DNA of 64,000 nucleotides from Eucalyptus grandis (GCF_016545825.1 NC_052615.1:34001516-34065515); one strand, 5' to 3'; shown: positions 12,785 through 25,397, counted from the first letter of the stretch. The notes: generated by a model from the letters alone, not told the origin. Translations and numbers: made by a program.

Positions 12785-13070
12785 TTGTTAAGTGTCACAC
12801 CAATCCTGAATGGCAATCGGAAATATTTGTCTTTATTTAGCCGCCATTAAAATAAATATAAATAAAAAATTTCCACATATTAGAAAAATAAATTGGGAAA
12901 ATTCCAAATAACTACTTGAAATGCCCTCATTTTTTAAAAATAAAGATATGAAGTAGACATTTGGCGCGAAGAAGAAGGAGATAAGCAGCTGGGGATGAGT
13001 TATACAGAAGAATCAGGAACCAGACTGGTCCTCATTTGATTCTAGATACCACTCATCCAATTACTCGGAT

Positions 13071-14870
13071 TAGGTTGGTACGCATATATTTTTTAAAACT
13101 CTCTCAAGCCTTTTAGTAAAAGAACTCTTAACCCTCTCAAACTCAAATCTTTCACCCGTCGGTCCTCATATTTCTCATCTCAGTCATCCACCTCCTCACG
13201 CATGATCTCTCTCAAAAAAGAAAGAAACCCTAGTGCTTTCAACTCCTTTGTCTCATCTCGCTCTTGCCACTCAATCCATCAATCGCCTTGCTCTCGGTGA
13301 GTAGTATGCTCTTAATCTTTCCTTCAGGCCTCTATCGTGACATCATAGTCACGGCCTTATCTCTCTCTTGTAATCTCACTCAAACTCACAAGTCTCCTCC
13401 CATTGCTTGACGTACGTTGGCTTGTGCTTCTCACAGTCACTCATCTTTGTCTAATCGATTGGAAGTTCCTTTGAATCTTGGCTAGAGGTCAGTCCTCGTC
13501 GCCGCTTTTATTGTCGACTATATTGAGCATATTTTGAAAATAAGACAATCGAGGTTAACTGTATTAAAGCTAATGTTTCAAAGTACAGAAGATGGGCCGA
13601 TTTAGCTGATCTTTTCAGCAAAAACCACTTCTTAAAAATCGCCGAATAATCCTTTGCTGTAGACAGGTCCAGCTTGCGGCTCTCATTTTATGCCACTCAT
13701 GCTTAGTGGGAAGGCTCTCAGTTCTAAAGTGAGAATCATTTATCTTGGAATTGATCACCTTTAATCGTGGGCCTTTAATCGTGGGCCTGCCTAGGTGTAA
13801 CCCAAGCCACATGGGTAGAAAGACAATTTTGGACAGGCTTAGGAAATGGCTTTTAGTAAGAAAAAGCGTTGGCCTAAATCGAAATTTAAATGAGATAATT
13901 TCATGATAGAGTTTTGGCCAAAATTTAGGCTCAACTCGAACAAGCCTAGTCAATGATTATGTTTAGTTTGAGTATTATTTGTGCACTTTCAATGTAGTTT
14001 TTTTGTGGCCATGCACCGCTCGAATTTGGCAGCAATGATAATTTCGCATGACCTTGGCAAGGGACATCCGAAATTTGCTAGTGGTTGGGCGGACTACCAT
14101 TATAGTCATATCAAACGCTTCCGTTGATATAGGTGTTTTTCTTGAGATTTTTTATATTGTGATCTGAAGTCATCATTGTGGCCATTTAAAAACAAAGATT
14201 CCATATCTAAAAAAATCAATCCGCTCGGTGTTGAGATTTTGCCAAGTCGACACAATGGCCCGTGCTAGTATTCTCACAATCACGCTTGTAAGGAGAAAAT
14301 GACATAGATACAAAGATAGTCAATTTAGGGACCCAATCGAGTAAAAAAACATTTAGAGATCCGATTGTTTCGTTGCACGAGACGTCCGATGACTCCTGAA
14401 TAAGAAGTGCCATCTATCCCTATTTCCATAGCAAAGTTCATCTAGGCCGATCCGCCGGTACAAAACTCACCGTTCTCATGGGACCGACGACGTCGACAGG
14501 ACATCAAAGTCCTTCCCACGCAAGGAGAGAAATTTCCAGAGCACAGCAAGTCTACGAGACAAGTGTGAAGACCTTGACGAATCAAAAGATCGGAAAAAAG
14601 TTAAAAAGAAAGTGGGGGAAAAAAAGAACATCAAGAGAAAAAAGGGAAGAGATGCCCCACGGACGGACGGACGGACGGACGCTCACCTTCGCAAGGAGAA
14701 AGCACCATCGAAAAGAGGCAAAAAAAACGAAGGGGGGGCCCGGAGAGACCATTTGGGCACGTTACAAATTACGCACTCCTGCCACCCCCCTCTCCACGTC
14801 CGCCCGAAAGAGACGCCCCTGAGCTGGAGAGAGGAACGAGGGCCGATCCACCGCCATGGAAGCTCCCTCG
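13071..14870. other. Intergenic region upstream of UPL3, no gene recognised
   Basis: No supportable coding region. At 13190-13310 there is a pyrimidine-rich stretch with a telo-box (aaaccctag, 13225-13233) and a ggtgagta donor-like site, which looks like the 5' end of a plant housekeeping gene without a body. A 16-bp direct repeat (tttaatcgtgggcct) lies near 13765-13792. An (ACGG)n run of about 6 units lies at 14659-14681. A 112-codon minus-strand ORF at 13615-13953 resembles nothing I know. Confidence 0.4.
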
Positions 14871-14871
14871 C

Positions 14872-15377
14872 CTTATTATATTCTCCAACCCCTCGCCGAG
14901 AGAAGCGAATAAATCACTCTCTCTCTCTCTCTCTCTCTCTCTTTACCCCCCTTTATTCCCCTCCTCCAGTTAGGTTTTCGCCTCCCCTCTCCTTCTCTCT
15001 CTCTCTCTCTCTACACACCCACATACACTCTCTCCCCTCACCTACACACCCTCAATTCTTCATCGGCTCGCATCGGCTTCACCGATTCGCCGCTGCGGAA
15101 GCGCCTACTGCTCCCGCCCCGATTCGCAGGTAAAAAGGGAACCGCCTCGCCGGGGTTTCGTAGGATTGGTGGGCGATTGCGAAAGTTTTCGACTTTTTCT
15201 TAGGTTTCGGGGTGAATCGGGGGTTTCTTAGGGTCGTGATTTTATCGCTCTCGTTGATTGGTTTTTTTGGTTTTTTTAGAGGGATCCAGTGCGGTAGAGA
15301 TGCGGGCCGGGATCCGATCGTGCGCAGCCGGGTGATCTTGCGAGCCATCCGCTTTCGAGGGGTGGTTTTGTAGTTGT
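14872..15377 (+). promoter_or_regulatory. UPL3 5' leader with CT tracts and a probable leader intron
   Basis: A weak TATA-like ttattatatt at about 14872 is followed by (CT)n tracts at 14913-14942 and 14994-15011. A plausible leader intron runs from a GTAAAA donor at 15130 (after gattcgcag) to a T-rich acceptor ending at 15279. Pyrimidine tracts of this kind recur in front of several genes in the window. Confidence 0.5.
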
Positions 15378-18300
15378 ATGGAAACTCGGAGCCGGAAGCG
15401 GGCGGAGGCCACCTCATCAGCCCCTTCTTCGTCTTCTCAGTCTGGTCCCGCCACCCGCTCCGCCAAGCGCGCCCGCATTTCCTCCGCCGCCGCCGCCGCC
15501 GCCTCGTCCTCCTCCTCGTCCGTCCCTTCCGTGTCCACCCGCTCCCGCACCACCCGCTCCCGCGACGCCCTCCCCCGCCGCCCCCGCCCCCGCCCCCGGC
15601 TCCCGCCGCGCCAGCTCCGATGGAGTCCACCGAGTCTTCGGGGTCCCGCCGCGACCGCAGGAGGAACAATACGGATAATTCCGACAAGGGTAAGGAGAAA
15701 GAGCACGAGGTCAGGGTTCGGGAGAGGGATGCGGAGAGAGCCCTGGGGCTGAATATGGACCGCGACGGTGGGGTTGAGGATGACGATAACGACAGCGAGG
15801 GCGGAGTGGGCATTTTGCACCAGAACCTGACTTCAGCCAGTAGTGCCCTTCAAGGGCTTTTGAGGAAATTGGGTGCTGGATTGGATGACCTGCTTCCGTC
15901 CTCGGCAATTGCGTCCGCATCTTCGTCGCACCAGACCGGTCGGCTCAAGAAGATTTTAACTGGGTTGCGTGCGGATGGTGAGGAAGGGAGGCAGGTGGAG
16001 GCATTGACACAGCTGTGTGAGATGCTGTCGATTGGGACCGAGGACTCGCTCAGCACTTTCTCTGTGGATTCCTTTGTTCCAGTACTTGTCGGGTTGCTTA
16101 ATCACGAGAGTAATCCGGACATAATGCTCCTTGCTGCGAGAGCTCTTACGCATTTATGTGACGTGCTGCCCTCATCCTGCGCAGCTGTTGTGCATTATGG
16201 TGCTGTTTCATGCTTTTGTGCCAGGCTGCTTACTATAGAGTACATGGACCTGGCTGAGCAGGTTAGTTGTGGTTTGATAAAAGCATCTTTGTTGTGTGTG
16301 GCAAAGTGCCTTCCATTTTGGTTAGGTCCTTAATTAAGTCTGTTTGATAATTTGCTTTGCCTTTGTGAAATTTGTTTGCTTTGTGTAATATAAATTGACA
16401 CAATGGTCTTTACAAACGACGTAGTCTCTCCAAGCTCTTAAGAAGATCTCCCAAGAGCACCCTACTGCCTGCTTACGAGCCGGTGCTCTCATGGCGGTGC
16501 TTTCATATCTGGATTTTTTCTCCACGGGAGTGCAGGTGATTCATTAACTGAAGCTTCTAACTCTGAGGTGATAGTGGCGCCATATGCTTCTTTAGATCTA
16601 ATCAAAACACGTCTCTATGTGTTGTTTTTTAAGCGAGTGGCACTGTCTACTGCTGCCAACATGTGTAAGAAACTCCCATCTGATGCGGCCGATTTTGTGA
16701 TGGAAGCTGTTCCGTTATTGACAAACCTTCTTCAATACCACGATGCCAAGGTAATGGCCTATTCTTTACATGACAGGTGAAGATAGTTGATTCTTTGCTC
16801 AATTGCCAATTGCATCACTTTCTATTCCTTTTAACGAGGTAGCATGATGAAAAGAATATGAAATCCCTCAACAGTGTTCATGGTCGGTTCCTTCATTTCC
16901 ACTTTTAATGTTAAACAGGTGCTAGAGCATGCTTCTGTATGCTTGACTCGGATTGCTGAAGCATTCGCCTCATCTCCAGATAAGCTAGACGATCTGTGCA
17001 ACCACGGACTAGTGACACAAGCTGCGTCCCTTATCTCGACTAATAATTCCGGTGGTGCCCAGGCATCTCTCAGCACGCCAACGTACACGGTTAGCTCAGT
17101 AATTGCCCTTTTCTTCCACTTTCTATGCTCAGTTTGGGCAAATCTTGATCTATGCTGCATGCAGGGAGTGATCCGGCTGCTTTCAACCTGTTCAAGTGGC
17201 TCCCATTTAGGAGCTAAAACATTGCTTCTCCTAGGAATAAGTGGCATCCTTAGAGATATTCTGTCAGGATCTGGTGTGTCTGCCAATGGGTCTGTTCCAC
17301 CTGCGTTGACAAGACCACCTGAGCAGGTCAATTTCATCATTTCCCTAAATAAGCTTCTGGTTCTTGCGAGTTCTTCATAGAAGTTACTCCAAAATAGTAA
17401 TCAATATATATTGTGTTCGTATTTGGCTGTCTCAAGTTCATCCTAGTTTCAGGTTTCTGTTTGATTGATTGTTTCGAGTTTTTTCTTTTCCCCCAGACCG
17501 AGCATGATTTCTGCTTTTTCTCATGACTTCCAATAAGTTAACCTTAGACATATTCTAGTTACTGCTATGTGCATGGATATAGGATCCACATAACTAAAGT
17601 ATATACTCCAATTGGGCCGGCTTCACTGTGGTACCACTTGTCTTCTTGGCTCAAGACAATGCATCAACTTGCGTAATGCCCTCGTGTTACGAGGATGGTA
17701 ATTCACTTAGGGAGGTGTGCTGAAGCTTGATAGTCAGTGAAGTAGCTATGCCACTCTCTATTATTTGGAGAAAAATGTGGAAATTCATGTTGGAGAAATG
17801 GATGGAGGAAGTTTTTCTAATTATTGACTCAAAACCCGTATCTTAATTGCCTAGCAAAATGGGGAGGTACTTATGGTGCGACAAATCAGTCCAATCTTAT
17901 GTGGTTTAAACCATCATTTTATAGGGAGATGATTTTTCGGCTGCAATTGCAAATGATAGAGGAGTCCCTTATCTTAGTTGCTTAGCAAAATGGAGAGGTA
18001 CTTATGGTGCGACAAGTCAGTCCAGTTTTATGTGCTTTAAACCATCATTTTATGGCTCAAAATCCATTTTCTATTTGAAGGGACTCCTTTATTATGTGCA
18101 ATTATAGCTGAGAAATCATCTCGCTAATTGCTTTAATGATGTGGTTTTCCTTGTCAATTTTGACTTACATGTCTTCCTTTTGTTATCATTTACATCTTGC
18201 TTGTCCAAATTATGGCTTTTCTGGGATATCCTCCCTTTCATTCTTCACAAGGGCAGGCTGTGCTCTATGCTACTTTTGGGGTTCCTTGGCACTTTCTAGG

Positions 18301-21300
18301 AGGAATGTCATGCCCTTTCTTCTTGTCAATTTTTTTATGATCTTTGTATATGGATCACTTGATTATGTACAGATTTATCATCACTTTGTCCTGCTGATTT
18401 ACATTGTTGTGCAGATTTTTGAGATTGTGAACCTAGCCAATGAGCTTCTTCCACCACTGCCTCTAGGAACAATTACCCTTCCTGTTAGTTCGTACTTATT
18501 TGTCAAAGGGCCAATGCTGAGAAAGTCCCCTACCAGCAATTCAGGGAAGCAAGAAGAATCTAATGGTAATGCCGTGGAGGTTTCAACTCGAGAGAAATTA
18601 TTGAATGAGCAGCCTGAGCTGTTGAGGCAATTTGGGATGGATCTGCTTCCTGTCTTGATACAGGTCTGTTTTTGGTGTACTTATTGTTTAGATGGTGTTT
18701 GCTTCATTTATTAATAAATGGTTGCGTTGACATGCTTAGCAGATTTATGGTTCTAGCGTGAATGGTCCTGTTCGTCACAAATGTCTCTCTGTCATAGCGA
18801 AGTTGATGTACTTCAGTACTTCTGAGATGATCCAATCACTTTTAAGTGTGACCAACATATCAAGGTATTTTATTTTTCATAAAAGGATTTGCGATGTGCT
18901 CTTCCATAGAGTAATGCTTACACAGAGTTTTACATCTTCTGTAGTTTTCTAGCTGGTATACTTGCATGGAAAGATCCGCATGTCTTGGTTCCTGCATTAC
19001 AGATTGCAGAAATTCTTATGGAGAAGCTTCCGGAGACTTTCTCCAAGATGTTTGTCAGGGAAGGCGTTGTTCATGCAGTAGATCAATTGATCTTGGCAGG
19101 TAATTCAAGTTCCGGTTCTGCTTCTGCTGACAAGGATAATGACTCTGTTACCGGAACATCATCACGCTCTAGGCGATATAGACGCCGAAGTGGTAGCTCA
19201 AACCCTGAGGGGACTTCGGTAGAGGAATCTAAAAATTCACTTTCCATAAATGTTGGTTCACCTCCAGGTTCTATAGAAATTCCGAATGTCAATTCCAACC
19301 TTCGCACGACAGTTAGTGCATGTGCAAAAGCATTTAAAGACAAATACTTCCCTTCGGATCCTGGAGCAACCGATGTTGGAGTTACAGATGATCTCTTGCA
19401 CTTGAAAAATCTTTGTATGAAACTAAATGCTGGCATTGACGATCAGAAGATGAAAGCCAAGGGAAAATCAAAAAATTCTGGATCTAGATTACCTGATAAT
19501 TCTGCTAACAAGGACGAATACTTGAATGGGATCATATCTGAGATGCTGGCAGAGCTAAGCAAAGGAGATGGTGTGTCTACTTTTGAGTTTATAGGGAGTG
19601 GTGTAGTTGGAGCTTTGCTTAATTACTTCTCCTGTGGCTATTATTCGAAGGACAGAATTACAGAAGCTAATCTTTCCAGACTTCGCCAGCAAGCTTTAAG
19701 GAGATATAAGTCATTTGTGTCAGTTGCTCTTCCATATGGTAATGGTGAGGTGGCTGTAGCTCCTATGACTGTTTTAGTTCAGAAGCTTCAAAATGCTTTG
19801 TCATCTTTAGAACGCTTTCCAGTGGTCCTAAGTCATTCAGCAAGGTCATCTAGTGGAAGTGGTCGCATCTCTTCTGGGCTCAGTGCATTATCTCAGCCAT
19901 TCAAGCTGCGCCTTTGCCGTGCCCAGGGAGAAAAATCTCTTAGAGATTATTCTTCAAATGTGGTGCTCATCGATCCCTTAGCAAGTTTGGCAGCTGTTGA
20001 AGAATTTCTCTGGCCTCGAGTTCAGCGAAGTGATTCTGGTCAGAAGCCCTCACCATCTGGAGGTAACTCGGAGTCAGGGGCAACTCCTGCTGGTGCTGGG
20101 GCTTCATCTCCTTCCTCTTCTACACCTGCCACTCGTCGTCATTCAACTAGATCTAGATCATCTGTCAACATAGGGGACACAGCCAAAAAAGAGATGGCTC
20201 AAGAAAAAAGCTCGAGTTCATCAAAGGGGAAAGGTAAAGCTGTTCTGAAGCCCACTCAGGAGGAGGGAAGAGGACCACAAACAAGAAATGCTGCTCGCAG
20301 GAGGGCTGCTTTGGATAAAGATGCTCAGATGAAACCTGAAAATGGGGATTCTAGCTCTGAGGTAAATAACAGAAGCGTAAGATTTTTCTATCTGTTATGG
20401 ATGCAAGGCGCTATGAACTTGAGCTTTGAGGTTCTTGGATGCCTGATAATCCTATGTATGCAGTGGACGGCTTGTTTTCAATTATGGAGTTAATATATTC
20501 TTAATATGTGAGTAGCAAAAGCTATTTCAATAAAGCTTCTGGAGGAAATTAGTTTGTACAGGCTAGCATAGCTGACTGTAGATGACTGGCAGGGAAGCTA
20601 ATTGAGCCTCATTGGTAAAATTTTCTTCAGTTCTATTTCCTGATGAGTCCTCCCCTTTCTTTCTCCTTTTGAAGTTTATGACCTTAGAATCTCTAGAGGC
20701 AGCTGCTTGAGAAAAAAATATACCTTTGTGGCGTAGCTACCATTAGAACAAGCGTCGTCTTTAGAAGTCATTTTCACAAAAGGGAAGTGAAATGAGTTTC
20801 TTGGTCGGTTATCACTTTGGATGTCCCCTAGGTTTGGGAAGAGTACTCCCTCTATTCTGAAATTCTACTGTGATCCTGTCAATGGTTAAATTAAATGTAA
20901 AATACTGGTGTGGCAAATGGCTGATGCGGTCTCAATATGGTGCTGATGTTGTGGCCACATCAACTGTAATCTGAGAATCAAATAGGCGTGTTAGAAACAT
21001 TGGAAAGGTAAATTTTTTGAAAGGGGTAGAGTTGCCTGCCGATGTGGTGGTTTCTCCACGGTGGCAGAGAGATGTGCTTACCTTTTTACGGTGGCAGTGT
21101 GGGACCCGGTGCAATGGAGGCAGAGAGTTGACTGATCCTGTATGGCCATGGCAGAAGGCATTGCAACCCAATGCCATATTGGGGAAATGGTGGCTTGACC
21201 CTTCATGACCGTGGACAGAGGGTTGCTTTTATCTTTTGCTTATTGGGGCTGATGTGGCCACATCCAGTATTTGCCAAATTAATATTCTTTCATAATTTAT

Positions 21301-24300
21301 TAAATCATCGTATTAGTTATTCCAAATAGAGGGGTGTCGGTGTAATTTCGCGAGAGCTGATGGGTTGTCCATTATTTTTCTTTTCTGGATTTATTGCACA
21401 ATTGACATGCAAGTGGTGTAGTTTGTGAAGGTCAAGTCCGTTGATCCTCTTCTTCTCGAGATTCTATGCTATCTTATATGATTCTTAGATGTTCAATGTC
21501 TTGATATTTATTATTTACCAGAGAAACTTTGCAATTCCTTAGTTTGTTAATTTCCACTTTAATGCCTTGGTTTTTGGTAGGATGAGGATTTGGACATATC
21601 CCCTGTTGATATTGACGATGCATTGGTTATTGAAGATGACGATATATCTGACGATGACGATGACGACCATGAAGATGTATGTCATTTAAATCTTTCATTT
21701 GGTCATCCTTGTTATTCTTTGCAGATGTTAATTTTTCTCATTTGCATACCAGATTATGGCTTGGTTATAAATGTCTGAATTAGCCTTTTGGTTTACACAG
21801 AAAAGACAAGCCCTTTTATCAAAGATTCAGTAATGTAGTAACGTTTACGGGTTATGGCATGTGAAAGATGGCACCTGAATGATGCAATAATGTACTCGCA
21901 TTTCTGAGGCTCATTAATTAATTTTCCGATTTTGCACTGAGGCAGCCTTTTCCTTTGTTTTAGGTTCTAAGAGATGATTCTCTTCCTGTTTGCTTGACTG
22001 ACAAAGTACACGATGTCAAATTGGGCGATTCTGCTGAGGATAGTGCTACAAACCCAGCTACAAGTGACAGCCAGACTAACCCACCTTCTGGTTCTAGCAG
22101 TAGAGCAGCTGTTTCTCGGCCATCTGATTCTGCTGATTTTAGGGGTGGTAATACCTTTGGTGCTAGAGGAGCAATGTCTTTCGCAGCTGCTGCCATGGCT
22201 GGGCTTGGATCTGCTAATGGTAGAGGTTTTAGGGGAGGCAGAGATCGTCATGGACGTCCTTTCCCGAGTAACAGTGAACCTCCAAAATTGATCTTCACAG
22301 CGGGAGGGAAGCAGCTTAATAGGCATTTGACCATTTATCAGGCCATCCAACGACAGCTCGTGTTGGATGAGGATGATGATGAAAGGTTTGCTGGCAGTGA
22401 TTTTGCATCTGGTGATGGAAGCAGGTTGTGGAGTGATATATACACCATTACCTACCAGAAACCAGATGGGCAGGGTGACAGGGCATCTGGTGGTGCTGCT
22501 CCGTCGAAGTCTGCAAAATCTGGTTCTTCCTCCTCCTATTCCGATGTCCAATCACAGCGCATGTCCCTTTTGGACAGCATATTGCAAGGGGAGCTTCCTT
22601 GTGATCTAGAAAAGTCTAATCCAACATACAATATTCTGGCACTTTTACGGGTATTGGAGGGATTGAATCAATTAGCATCTCGTTTGAGGGCTGAGATAGT
22701 TCGCAATGACTTCGCTGAAGGAAGAACATCTAGTCTAGATCGACTTAGTACATCTGGTGCCAAAGTTTCTCTTGAAGAATTTATGAATTCCAAACTTACG
22801 CCGAAATTGTCCCGGCAAATACAAGACGCTCTTGCATTGTGTAGTGGGAGTCTTCCACCATGGTGTTCCCAGTTGACAAAAGCATGCCCGTTCTTGTTTC
22901 CTTTTGAGACGCGTAGGCAGTACTTCTATTCAACTGCTTTTGGATTATCCCGGGCATTATATCGTCTCCAACAGCAACAAGGTGCTGAGGGGCATGGATC
23001 AGCAAATGAGCGAGAGGTAAGAGTTGGGAGATTACAGCGCCAGAAGGTTCGTGTATCTCGAAACCGCATCTTGGATTCTGCTGCGAAAGTAATGGAGATG
23101 TATTCTAGCCAGAAAGCTGTGCTTGAAGTTGAGTATTTTGGTGAAGTTGGAACGGGTTTGGGTCCAACCCTGGAGTTCTACACTCTCTTAAGTCATGACC
23201 TGCAAAAAGTTGGGTTGGAGATGTGGAGGTCAACTTCATCAGAGAAGCGTGCAGTGGGTGTTGATCTGAATGAACAGAGCAATGGTAAAAGCACCAGTAC
23301 GGATTCTGCTGTGGAAGATAGAGATACAGTTGTGGCTCCTCTTGGGTTGTTCCCTCGCCCTTGGCCTCCAAATGCTGATGTTTCCGATGGCAGTAAGTTC
23401 TCCAAGGTCATTGAGTATTTCCGGTTGGTGGGTCGTGTAATGGCTAAAGCTCTTCAAGATGGACGGCTTTTGGACCTGCCAATGTCTTCAGCGTTCTATA
23501 AGCTTGTGCTTGGACAAGTAGGCACCTTCCTCGTGATCTCTTTTGTGAAAGCTGCATTTTGCATAAAGTGATATAACTCTACTTCATTTGATCCAGGAGC
23601 TTGATTTGCATGATATCATCTCTTTTGATGCGGAGGTTGGGAAGGTATTGGAAGAGTTGCATGCTCTTGTTTGCCGTAAACAGTTTCTGGAATCAAGCAG
23701 TGACCACAATCGTGGTGCAATTGCTGATTTACATTTTCGTGGGGCCCGAATTGAAGATCTCTGTTTCGATTTTACACTTCCTGGTTATCCGGACTATGTC
23801 CTGAAGTCAGGGGATGAAACTGTATGGCTTCGTGACTTACATTACCAATTGCGCCTAGAGCTTTTGTTCTTTATTTGGAATTTATTTCCTTGTTATTTTT
23901 CAGGTTGACATAAATAACCTGGAGGAATACTTATCCTTGGTGGTTGATGCGACTGTCAAAACGGGAATTGCTCGACAGATGGAGGCATTTAGAGCAGGGT
24001 TCAATCAGGTTAAGTGCCTTCATGGTCTTTGATGAAATAAGTTCGTGTGCAATGAAACCATTGTTATAATAACTTCATCAACTTTGTTGCCTGAAAGGGA
24101 TAATCCTCTATTAAAAAAATATGTGATATGAAAACAAGAGGGCTTGAGGCCATACAGCTTTGATAAGAATGGCATAAAGTATTGTGCAGTTATACCAAAC
24201 ATCTTGATTTGATGGTTCTGTCATGGCTTTATTCTTGCATGGCAACTCAGTTGACTCGTGCTTTAAAACAAAAAATATAATGGTGAGCATGATTCTCTTT

Positions 24301-25397
24301 TCTCGCTTTAGAATTGTACCTGATTTGTGGTATATGTTGGTCAGGTTTTTGACATCTCATCTCTACAAATATTTACTCCACATGAACTGGACTATCTGCT
24401 CTGTGGCCGTAGAGAGATGTGGGAGGTAAATTTGGCATTGGCATTGTCATCAAGCTTTACCAGACACTCGGCAAATCTATTTTAGTTGTCCATAGAAATT
24501 TTCTCACCCCTCTCTCTCCTTCTCTTCTATCCCAGGCGGAGACACTTGCGGAGCACATAAAATTTGATCATGGCTACACTGCTAAGAGCCCAGCAATTTT
24601 ATATGTGTGTTTCTTCAGTAGATCTGGAGCTCTGTTTTGGTTGTGGTTATCGGCTTCTTAAAAGCTCACAGAATTTTTTTTTTTTTTTTTTTTTTAACAA
24701 TAGTTACTTGAGATAATGGGAGAGTTCACGCCTGAGCAGCAGCGGGCCTTCTGCCAGTTTGTTACCGGGGCTCCAAGACTTCCACCAGGTGGTCTGGCTG
24801 TACTGAATCCAAAGCTGACAATTGTGCGGAAGGTATGAAATGATTAGATAAATGGATCCATATCGAAGGGACACTCTTGATTTTTGCATTAGTTCATGAA
24901 CTTGCCAAGTAGCATCAGATACGGATTTACAAGTACACTGTAGTAGCATTTGGTGTAATTAGGCTCCTAGCTCATGTGGATACAGTGTCATTTGGAATTT
25001 TATGTGCATGCTTTTTTGATCACTCATTTTTATGAAGATCTAGCTGCATGTGCTGATTTAGTTGTGGATCACCAAGTAATACAAGCCGTAATAATTTTGT
25101 TCTCATTTATGCAGCATTCTTCTACAGCCAGTACTGTACCAACTAATGGAACTGGTCCTTCAGAGTCGGCAGATGACGACTTGCCAAGCGTGATGACTTG
25201 TGCTAATTACTTAAAACTTCCCCCATATTCTTCAAAGGTACTATATATAATTGTAGAAGTTCATTATTCTGTCTGTTCACTGTCATTAGTCATTTGCATC
25301 TATTGCTAACTATTTGCTGCAACTTAAACAGGAGATTATGTACAAGAAATTGCTTTACGCTATCAATGAAGGGCAAGGATCTTTTGATTTATCGTGA
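15378..25397 (+). CDS. UPL3: HECT E3 ubiquitin-protein ligase UPL3 (KAKTUS), 17 coding exons
   Basis: Exons: 15378-16261, 16425-16535, 16634-16750, 16919-17089, 17165-17326, 18415-18663, 18743-18864, 18945-20361, 21581-21676, 21964-23517, 23597-23821, 23904-24008, 24345-24425, 24536-24604, 24704-24832, 25115-25237, 25332-25397. Conceptual length is about 1893 aa, close to the family's roughly 1890. The N-terminus [14 protein letters not shown] is Ser/Pro-rich. Armadillo-like repeats follow ([20 protein letters not shown], then [14 protein letters not shown]). An acidic stretch lies in exon 9, and a C-terminal HECT domain ends GQGSFDLS. The catalytic cysteine is in [15 protein letters not shown] (about residue 1860). 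UPL3 polyubiquitinates nuclear regulators; Arabidopsis mutants have overbranched trichomes. Exon 1 needs one added base between about 15555 and 15620 to join its two frames (see findings). If read literally, translation might instead begin at the ATG at 15620. Confidence 0.95.
17838..18112. repeat. Direct and inverted repeats in UPL3 intron 5
   Basis: Two direct copies of about 88 bp (near 17842 and 17973, period 131) share gcctagcaaaatgg-like and ggtgcgacaa motifs. The second copy is flanked by inverted arms: ctgcaattgcaaatgatagaggagtccctt at 17941-17970, against the complement of aagggactcctttattatgtgcaattatagc at about 18077-18107. It looks like a small foldback element that duplicated part of the intron. 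Confidence 0.55.
20840..21336. mobile_element. Possible Stowaway-like MITE in UPL3 intron 8
   Basis: The left end reads TACTCCCTCTATTCTGAA; the right end on the opposite strand has CCCTCTATTTGGAAT. The CTCCCTC start next to TA resembles Stowaway (Tc1/mariner) ends. A second internal inverted pair (tactggtgtggc near 20900 against tactggatgtggc on the other strand near 21260) suggests nesting. The right boundary is imprecise. Confidence 0.4.

Larger units (their letters stand above)
3879..13070. repeat. Non-coding direct duplication, unit B (carrying later insertions)
   Basis: Second copy of the unit starting at 856. It is expanded to about 9.2 kb by a LINE (about 5811-11464), a TIR element (11638-12784) and about 650 bp at 4325-4985 that has no counterpart in unit A. 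Outside these blocks it stays alignable to unit A by eye with many substitutions and small indels, which implies considerable age. Confidence 0.7.

Noticed and set aside
856..13070. Units A and B as the two LTRs of one retrotransposon
   Set aside because: The copies lie nearly end to end, with no gag-pol, primer-binding site or polypurine tract between them. The LINE and other elements lie inside unit B rather than between the units.
15555..15620. Small intron or programmed frameshift to explain the UPL3 exon 1 break
   Set aside because: No GT-AG pair of workable length fits, and no slippery site plus pseudoknot pattern is apparent. A lost base in a C-rich run is simpler.
15079..15813. 244-codon minus-strand ORF
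   Set aside because: Antisense to UPL3 exon 1 and leader; a GC-rich shadow with no homology.
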